Shown piece by piece: positions 1 through 4,677 of a stretch of DNA of 6,114 bases. Position 1 is the first letter of the stretch, and every line of letters starts with the position of its first letter. The stretch comes from Solirubrobacterales bacterium. Its GTDB lineage: Bacteria > Actinomycetota > Thermoleophilia > Solirubrobacterales > Solirubrobacteraceae. The notes below the pieces were generated by a model that made no database searches, was not told where the DNA came from, and saw nothing but the letters and a program-made list of their open reading frames with translations. Both the position numbers and the translations under genes were made by a program. The stretch spans positions 1-6,114 of the forward strand of contig JACRMD010000329.1 of assembly GCA_016215085.1 (NCBI GenBank), in the 5' to 3' direction.

Positions 1-805
1 CGTCCTGGGTGCCCCAGGCGACGACGGCGCGGCTGGTCGGCGCGACGTCGGCGGCGACCTGCGCGATGCCGCGGCTCTCGCCGATGACCTGCAGGTGGCC
101 GAAGCGCTCCTGGGAGCCGCGGCGCACGCGGGCCTCGATCGTGCGCTCGCGGCCGTTGACGCGCTGCCAGGCGACGACCGCGTCGCCGCCCTCGCCGACC
201 GCGACGGTCACCGCCGACACGCGCCCGGTGCCGCGCAGGTCCTGCAGCGCGTGGAAGGCGCCGCCGGGGCGGCGCAGCGCGACCCGCAGGAGGTCGCCGC
301 CGCCGCGGGGCTCGACCCAGGCCAGCACGCCGAGGCCGGCGCCGTTGACGTCGAGGTCCTCCGTGCGCGCGTACGCGTCGCCGCGGCGCGCGAAGGGATC
401 GGACGACGCCCGCGACGTCAGCGCGCGGAAGCCGCCGGCGCTCGTGGTCGTCGACCCGAAGGAGGTTCCGAGGATCCGCGGGGCCGAGCCGGCGTTGCGG
501 CGCAGGAACGCGGTGGCGCGGCGGCCGTAGACCACCGGCGCCACGGGCAGGTTCATCCGGATGCCGAACGACCGGAAGACGTTCCCCGGCCGGCCGGTGT
601 ACATCCGGGTCAGGCCCTCGGACGGCACGCCGTCCTCCTCGCTGTACCGGGCGGTGACGAGGGCGCGCCCCTCGCCGTCGAAGGCGATGCTCGGGTTGGT
701 GACGGCGTCGGCGAGGTCGCCGACGGTCTGGGGCGCCGACCAGTCCGCCCGCGCGGCGGCGGGGACGACCAGCAGCAGGGCGACGACGGCGAGCAGGGGG
801 CGCAT
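1..805 (-). CDS. Exported protein with repeated beta-strand motifs, N-terminal 268 residues (3' end outside window)
   Basis: I do not recognise a named family. The visible 268 residues begin with a clear Sec signal peptide: one Arg at position 2, a hydrophobic core at about 4-15, and an Ala-Arg-Ala signal peptidase I site at 18-20, so the mature protein would start at Asp21. The protein is therefore probably secreted or periplasmic/cell-wall located. The mature part is rich in short beta-strand-like stretches. Gly/Asp-x-Ala-Val-Val-Ala-Trp-type strands recur with Trp at 163, 213 and 264, about 50 residues apart, as in beta-propeller or beta-sandwich repeats. The ATG at 805 is the only plausible start: an in-frame TGA lies three codons upstream (814-812) and a GAGGGG ribosome site sits just before it, at an unusually short spacing of 2 bases. 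It lies 59 bases downstream of the HDOD-GGDEF gene on the same strand. The gene is cut by the window edge, so its length and C-terminus are unknown. The reading frame is open throughout with no sign of damage. Confidence 0.82.
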   Translation of the reverse strand, partial: MRPLLAVVALLLVVPAAARADWSAPQTVGDLADAVTNPSIAFDGEGRALVTARYSEEDGVPSEGLTRMYTGRPGNVFRSFGIRMNLPVAPVVYGRRATAFLRRNAGSAPRILGTSFGSTTTSAGGFRALTSRASSDPFARRGDAYARTEDLDVNGAGLGVLAWVEPRGGGDLLRVALRRPGGAFHALQDLRGTGRVSAVTVAVGEGGDAVVAWQRVNGRERTIEARVRRGSQERFGHLQVIGESRGIAQVAADVAPTSRAVVAWGTQD

Positions 806-820
806 GGCCCCTCAACTGCC

Positions 821-853
821 CGCTGCGACGCTCCGTTGCACGGTGCGTCAGCG
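821..853 (-). terminator. Stem-loop between the HDOD-GGDEF gene and the exported-protein gene; possible U-less terminator
   Basis: Read on the minus strand, CGCTGACGC (853-845) pairs with GCGTCGCAGCG (831-821) over nine base pairs with a two-base bulge. Inside, after an A-A mismatch, CCGT pairs with ACGG around a three-base loop. The hairpin starts 11 bases after the HDOD-GGDEF stop codon, a usual place for a terminator. No T-run follows; the next bases are GGCAGTTGAGGGG, which is the ribosome site of the next gene. It could be a terminator without U-tract, as is common in high-GC actinobacteria, a transcript-stabilising 3' hairpin, or a structure affecting translation of the downstream gene. 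Confidence 0.4.
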
Positions 854-864
854 CGAGGACGGGC

Positions 865-2277
865 CTACGCGGCCAGGTCGCCCGCGTGCGGCGAGCACTC
901 CATGCCGGCCACCATCGCCCGGCTGCGGCCGGCGCGCTTGGCGTCCAGCAGCGCCTGGTCGGCGGCCTCGAGCAGGTCGGCGAGCTCGTCGCCGTGCATC
1001 GGGGCCGACGAGCAGCCCAGCGACACGTCGACCTTCGGCCCGCTGCCGGCCTCGAAGGCCTCCTGGACCTGGGCCATGATCCGCTGCGCGGCGATCGCGG
1101 CCTCCTCGAGGTTGCCGGGCAGCCAGACGGCGAACTCGTCGCCGCCGAGCCGGCCGGCGTGGCCGTGGCGGCCGAGGATCCGGGCGATCTCGGTAAGGAT
1201 GAGGTCGCCGGCGGCGTGGCCGTGGCGGTCGTTGACCGCCTTGAAGTGGTCGACGTCGCAGAGCAGCACGCTGCCGACGCCGCCGTCGCGCAGCGCGGCG
1301 CGGACGGTCTGCAGCCAGTGGCGGCGGTTGGCCAGCCCGGTCAGGTCGTCGGTCTGCGTCAGGCGCTCGAGCTCGGAGACGCGCTGCGCCAGCCGGCCGA
1401 CGTCCTGGCTCTGGCTCGCGGGGCTCGAGCTCGCGGCGAGCACGTCGAGCACGTCGGCGCTGAGGTCCAGGCGCTGGAGCGCCACCTCGAGCAGGGCGTG
1501 GTCGGGCTCGTGGCCGAGCAGCATCGCGGCGACGCTGTCGGCGATCTGCACGGCGGCGATGTCGTTGTTGGGGGCGCCGACGCCGGTCGGGCCGCCGTGG
1601 TGCCAGGCGACGATCGAGGCGACCTCGGCGGGCAGGCCCCAGCGCTCGGCAAGCAGCGCGCCGCACTGGGCGTGGTCGATGCCGAAGCGCTCGCGCTCGG
1701 CGAGCACGCGCTCGGCGCCGGTCGGGAACTCGCGCGCCAGCGCGTCGCACTCGTCCTCGCCGAAGACGAGCGGCAGCACGAGCTTGCCGACGTCGTGCAG
1801 CAGGCCGCCGAGGTGCGCGTTGTCGGCGGCGACGCGGGCCTCCTCGGCCGCGGCGGCCGAGCCCAGCGCGACGGTGATCGCGTGCAGGTGCAGCTGGCCG
1901 CACGACGCGCGGCCGTTGCCCTTGGCGCGCTCGAGGAAGCGGAAGGTGGCGGCCTCCAGCGCCAGCCGGCGCAGGGCGCGGCGGCCGACGAGCATGACCG
2001 CCTGGCGGACGGTCTTGGCGCGGATCGGGTGCGCCCGCGCGGCGCTGTTGGCGAAGCGCAGCAGGTTCGCCGCGAACGTGGCGTCCTGCTCGAGCGCGGC
2101 GACGAGATCCGCCGCCGTCGAGTCCTGGTCGTCGCAGAGCGCGATCACCCGCTGGACGGTTGCGTCCAGCACAGGGAACTCGGCGAGTTCGTCGATGGCC
2201 CCGGCGATGGACCGGGCCGCAGCCGGGTCGATCGTGTCCCGCCAGGGCGCGCAGTCCGTTGCGTGCCTTGCCTCCAT
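865..2277 (-). CDS. HDOD-GGDEF signalling protein, probable diguanylate cyclase (470 aa)
   Basis: It probably makes cyclic di-GMP from two GTP in the cytoplasm. There is no signal peptide or membrane segment. Residues ~20-275 form an HDOD domain. Unlike many HDOD proteins it keeps HD-type residues: His130/His132, HDVGK at 161-165, His202 in a DHAxxGALL stretch, His226-His227 and Asp247. Residues ~288-308 form a short heptad-like linker, the usual signalling coil ahead of a cyclase. Residues ~306-456 are the GGDEF domain, with DDLTGLANRR at 310-319, DVDHFKAVND at 341-350 and an intact GGDEF at 378-382. The inhibitory RxxD site is absent: the four matching residues just upstream read GRHG (369-372), so product feedback through that site is not expected. 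The conserved Tyr of the late 'AlYxAKxxGRNR' motif is Leu here. The ATG follows AAGGAGG closely and no other start is near. It is divergent from the oxidoreductase gene and upstream of the exported-protein gene on the same strand. Function as an active cyclase is inferred; the input signal is unknown. Confidence 0.93.
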   Translation of the reverse strand: MEARHATDCAPWRDTIDPAAARSIAGAIDELAEFPVLDATVQRVIALCDDQDSTAADLVAALEQDATFAANLLRFANSAARAHPIRAKTVRQAVMLVGRRALRRLALEAATFRFLERAKGNGRASCGQLHLHAITVALGSAAAAEEARVAADNAHLGGLLHDVGKLVLPLVFGEDECDALAREFPTGAERVLAERERFGIDHAQCGALLAERWGLPAEVASIVAWHHGGPTGVGAPNNDIAAVQIADSVAAMLLGHEPDHALLEVALQRLDLSADVLDVLAASSSPASQSQDVGRLAQRVSELERLTQTDDLTGLANRRHWLQTVRAALRDGGVGSVLLCDVDHFKAVNDRHGHAAGDLILTEIARILGRHGHAGRLGGDEFAVWLPGNLEEAAIAAQRIMAQVQEAFEAGSGPKVDVSLGCSSAPMHGDELADLLEAADQALLDAKRAGRSRAMVAGMECSPHAGDLAA

Positions 2278-2280
2278 GGC

Positions 2281-2287
2281 CCTCCTT
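2281..2287 (-). promoter_or_regulatory. Ribosome binding site of the HDOD-GGDEF gene
   Basis: The minus strand reads AAGGAGG followed by GCC and then the ATG, a perfect anti-16S match at only 3 bases spacing. It fixes the start at 2277, since the next codons contain no alternative ATG, GTG or TTG. Confidence 0.7.
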
Positions 2288-2363
2288 GCGTCGGCACGCG
2301 AACGGGGTACTGCAGTTCGGGGAGTGGCGAGTGGACGAACGTCGGAGCGGTTGACCGCCCGGG

Positions 2364-2369
2364 TAGGTT
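2364..2369 (+). promoter_or_regulatory. Candidate -10 box for leaderless transcription of the oxidoreductase gene
   Basis: TAGGTT matches the TANNNT form of an actinobacterial -10 element and ends 6 bases before the ATG at 2376, which would put the transcription start on or next to the start codon. There is no good Shine-Dalgarno sequence close to this ATG, which agrees with a leaderless mRNA. No matching -35 box is seen at 16-18 bases; a TTGACC at 2351-2356 is too close (7 bases) to pair with it. The minus-strand promoter for the divergent gene was not found in this 98-base region. Confidence 0.33.
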
Positions 2370-2375
2370 CCGTGG

Positions 2376-4598
2376 ATGGCTGTCGCGTACCGGACGTGCC
2401 CGCTCTGCGAGGCGACCTGCGGACTGACCATGGAGGTGGACGCCGCCGCGCACACCGTGACCAAGGTCCGCGGCGACGAGGAGGACGTCTTCAGCCGCGG
2501 CTTCCTGTGCCCCAAGGGCGTGTCGCTCAAGGAGCTCCACGACGACCCCGACCGCCTGCGCACCCCGCTCGTGCACGGCCGCGAGGCGACGTGGGACGAG
2601 GCCTTCGCGGTCATCGCCGAGCGGCTGCCCGCGATCGTCAGGGAGCACGGCCCGAACGCGGTCGCCGCGTACATCGGCAACCCCGCCGCGCACTCGCTCG
2701 CGTTCCTGCTCTACGGGCGCGTGCTGCTCAAGGCGCTCGGGACGCGCAACGTCTTCAGCGCGAGCACCGTCGACCAGTACCCCAAGCAGGCCGCCGCCGC
2801 GCTGATGTTCGGCTCGGGCTCCTCGGTGCCGGTGCCCGACCTCGACCGCACCTCGTACCTGCTGTGCCTCGGCGCCAACCCGCTGGCGTCCAACGGCTCG
2901 CTGATGACGGCGCCCGACGCGCGCGGCCGCCTGCGCGCGATCCGCGAGCGCGGCGGCCGGGTCGTCGTCGTGGACCCGCGGCGCTCGCGCACCGCCAAGG
3001 AGGCCGACGAGCACCTGGCGATCCGTCCCGGCACCGACCCGCTGCTGCTCTTCGCCCTCGTGCACGTCATCGCCGAGGAGGGCCTCGTCGACCTCGGCGC
3101 GTGCGAGGGCATCGCCGACGGGCTCGACGAGCTGCTGCACGCCGCGCAGGCGTTCGCGCCCGAGGCCGTCACGGCGGCCACCGGGCTGGAGGCGGCGACC
3201 ATCCGCCGCGTCGCGCGCGAGCTCGCGGCCGCCGACCGGGCGGCCGTCTACGGCCGGATCGGCACGACGACGCAGGCCTTCGGCGGCGTGGCCAGCTGGC
3301 TGGTCGACGCGCTCAACGCGATCACCGGCAACCTCGACCGCGAGGGCGGCGCGATGTTCCCCCGCCCGGCCGCCGGCTCGTCGAACACCAAGGGCGAGCC
3401 GGGCCGCGGGCGGGGCGCGCGGCTGGGCCGGTGGGAGTCCCGCGTGCGCGGCCTGGGCGAGGTCTTCGGCGAGCTGCCGGTGGCGTGCCTGGCGGAGGAG
3501 ATCGACACGCCGGGCGAGGGCCAGGTGCGCGCGCTGCTGACGATCGCGGGCAACCCGGTGATCTCGACGCCCAACAGCGGCCGCCTCGACGCCGCGCTCG
3601 AACAGCTCGACTTCATGGTCTCGATCGACCTGTACCGCAACGAGACCACGCGCCACGCCGACGTCGTGCTGCCCGCGCCGTCGCCGCTGGAGAAGGGCCA
3701 CTTCGACCTCGCGCTCTACGGGTTCGCCGTGCGCAACGTGGCCAACTGGTCGCCCGCCGTGCTGCCCCGGCCCGAGGGCATGCCCGACGAGTGGCAGACC
3801 GTGCTGCGGCTGCTGGGCGTGGTCACCGGCCAGGGCCCCGCCGCCGACGTCGCGGCGATCGACGACTTCATCGCGGCCGAGGCCGTCCGCCGCGAGGTGG
3901 CCGACCCGCACTCGCCGCTGCACGGCCGCGAGGCGGAGGACGTGCTGGCCGAGCTCGCGCCGCGCGTGGGCCCGGAGCGCCTGCTGGACCTCATGCTGCG
4001 CAGCGGCCCGTACGGGCTGACGCTCGCCGACCTCGAGGCCGCGCCGCACGGCGTCGACCTCGGCCCGCTGGAGCCGCGGCTGCCCGAGGTGCTGCGCACG
4101 CCGCTGGGCCGCGTCGACCTGGCGCCCGCGCCGCTGCTCGCGCAGGTCGAGGCCGTCCGCGCGCTGGCCGACGCGCCCGCGCCCGACATGGTGCTCATCG
4201 GCCGCCGCCACCTGCGCTCCAACAACTCGTGGATGCACAACCTGCCGATGCTCGTGCGCGGCCCGCAGCAGTGCACGCTGCACGTCCACCCCGAGGACGC
4301 GGCGCGGCTCGGCCTCGAGGACGGCCGCGCGGCCGCGGTCTCGTCGCGCGTCGGCCGGGTCGAGGCGACCGTCGAGGTCACCGAGGACATCCGGCCGGGC
4401 GTCGTCTCGCTCCCGCACGGCTGGGGCCACGACGCCGAGGGCGCGCGCATGGCGGTCGCCGCGACCGTCGCGGGCACCAACAGCAACGTGCTCGCCGACG
4501 AGGAGCTCGTCGAGCCGCTCACGGGAACCGCGGTCCTGAACGGCATCCCCGTCGAGGTGGCGCCGGTGCGGGCTGCCGAACCTGCGGCCGTGGGCTAG
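2376..4598 (+). CDS. Molybdopterin-dependent oxidoreductase, formate dehydrogenase-like (DMSO reductase superfamily), substrate unknown (740 aa)
   Basis: This is a single-chain enzyme of the superfamily that carries a bis-pterin Mo or W cofactor. An N-terminal [4Fe-4S] domain has Cys8, Cys11, Cys15 and Cys45, followed by Pro46-Lys47-Gly48, the Lys being the usual link between cluster and pterin. The catalytic core runs from about 55 to 560, with a Gly-Ala-Asn-Pro dinucleotide loop at 166-169, VDPRRS at 199-204 and PGTD at 218-221. The C-terminal molybdopterin-dinucleotide domain spans about 604-730, with RRHLRSNNSWMHN at 610-622 and a later LPHGWGHD stretch. There is no twin-arginine or Sec signal, so it is cytoplasmic. 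No Cys, Ser or Sec occurs between 130 and 147, where formate dehydrogenases carry the metal ligand; the stretch reads VDQYPKQAAAA. No electron-transfer subunit, FdhD or cofactor-synthesis gene is adjacent. Length is normal for a one-subunit member and the start puts Cys8 at the expected distance. Formate dehydrogenase activity should not be assumed; the reaction is unknown. Confidence 0.93.
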   Translation: MAVAYRTCPLCEATCGLTMEVDAAAHTVTKVRGDEEDVFSRGFLCPKGVSLKELHDDPDRLRTPLVHGREATWDEAFAVIAERLPAIVREHGPNAVAAYIGNPAAHSLAFLLYGRVLLKALGTRNVFSASTVDQYPKQAAAALMFGSGSSVPVPDLDRTSYLLCLGANPLASNGSLMTAPDARGRLRAIRERGGRVVVVDPRRSRTAKEADEHLAIRPGTDPLLLFALVHVIAEEGLVDLGACEGIADGLDELLHAAQAFAPEAVTAATGLEAATIRRVARELAAADRAAVYGRIGTTTQAFGGVASWLVDALNAITGNLDREGGAMFPRPAAGSSNTKGEPGRGRGARLGRWESRVRGLGEVFGELPVACLAEEIDTPGEGQVRALLTIAGNPVISTPNSGRLDAALEQLDFMVSIDLYRNETTRHADVVLPAPSPLEKGHFDLALYGFAVRNVANWSPAVLPRPEGMPDEWQTVLRLLGVVTGQGPAADVAAIDDFIAAEAVRREVADPHSPLHGREAEDVLAELAPRVGPERLLDLMLRSGPYGLTLADLEAAPHGVDLGPLEPRLPEVLRTPLGRVDLAPAPLLAQVEAVRALADAPAPDMVLIGRRHLRSNNSWMHNLPMLVRGPQQCTLHVHPEDAARLGLEDGRAAAVSSRVGRVEATVEVTEDIRPGVVSLPHGWGHDAEGARMAVAATVAGTNSNVLADEELVEPLTGTAVLNGIPVEVAPVRAAEPAAVG

Positions 4599-4599
4599 C

Positions 4600-4624
4600 C
4601 CCGGTACCGGGACTGCGGTCCGGT
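4600..4624 (+). other. Two overlapping inverted repeats after the oxidoreductase stop codon
   Basis: CCCGGTACCGGG at 4600-4611 is a perfect 12-base palindrome without a loop, starting one base after the TAG. Its right half also takes part in a second hairpin: ACCGGGAC (4606-4613) pairs with GTCCGGT (4618-4624) over seven base pairs with one bulged G and a TGCG loop. The two cannot form together in one RNA. No T-run follows, so termination is uncertain. A dimeric-protein operator ahead of the MFS gene is another reading of the palindrome. Confidence 0.35.
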
Positions 4625-4642
4625 TGAGAGGGTGTGCACCGA

Positions 4643-4666
4643 CCCCTCTCCCCCTCTCCCCCTCCC
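4643..4666. repeat. Pure pyrimidine tract of three 8-base tandem units; G-quadruplex motif on the minus strand
   Basis: The plus strand has CCCCTCTC at 4643-4650 and again at 4651-4658, then CCCCTCCC at 4659-4666, one base different. The minus strand therefore holds four G-runs of 3, 5, 5 and 4 separated by loops of 1, 3 and 3 bases, which meets the usual G-quadruplex pattern. A fifth C-run lies at 4671-4675. The tract ends 11 bases before the ATG of the MFS gene and takes the place where a ribosome site would normally lie. Confidence 0.75.
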
Positions 4667-4677
4667 GGAACCCCCAC

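Noticed and set aside
2351..2356. TTGACC as a -35 box for the oxidoreductase
   Set aside because: It is only 7 bases from the candidate -10 at 2364, and 17 bases downstream the sequence is GGATGG inside the start codon, so no partner box exists.
848..2680. A 610-codon open frame overlapping the HDOD-GGDEF gene on the same strand
   Set aside because: It is a different frame of the same DNA with Arg/Pro-rich low-complexity translation. The 470-residue frame carries the HDOD and GGDEF motifs.
95..4627. A 1510-codon open frame on the plus strand crossing three real genes
   Set aside because: It runs antisense to the two minus-strand genes and out of frame through the oxidoreductase. Its product is Arg/Ala/Pro-rich low-complexity text with no domain. 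Stop codons are rare in such frames because the DNA is so GC-rich.
4631..4640. GGTG-TG-CACC dyad as an operator before the MFS gene
   Set aside because: Arms of four bases are expected by chance at this GC content, and no matching second copy or neighbouring regulator gene is present.
4624..4677. Upstream TTG start adding 18 residues to the MFS protein
   Set aside because: The extension is Pro/Ser-rich, comes from the pyrimidine repeat, lacks a ribosome site, and precedes a normal helix-1 start that the ATG at 4678 already gives.
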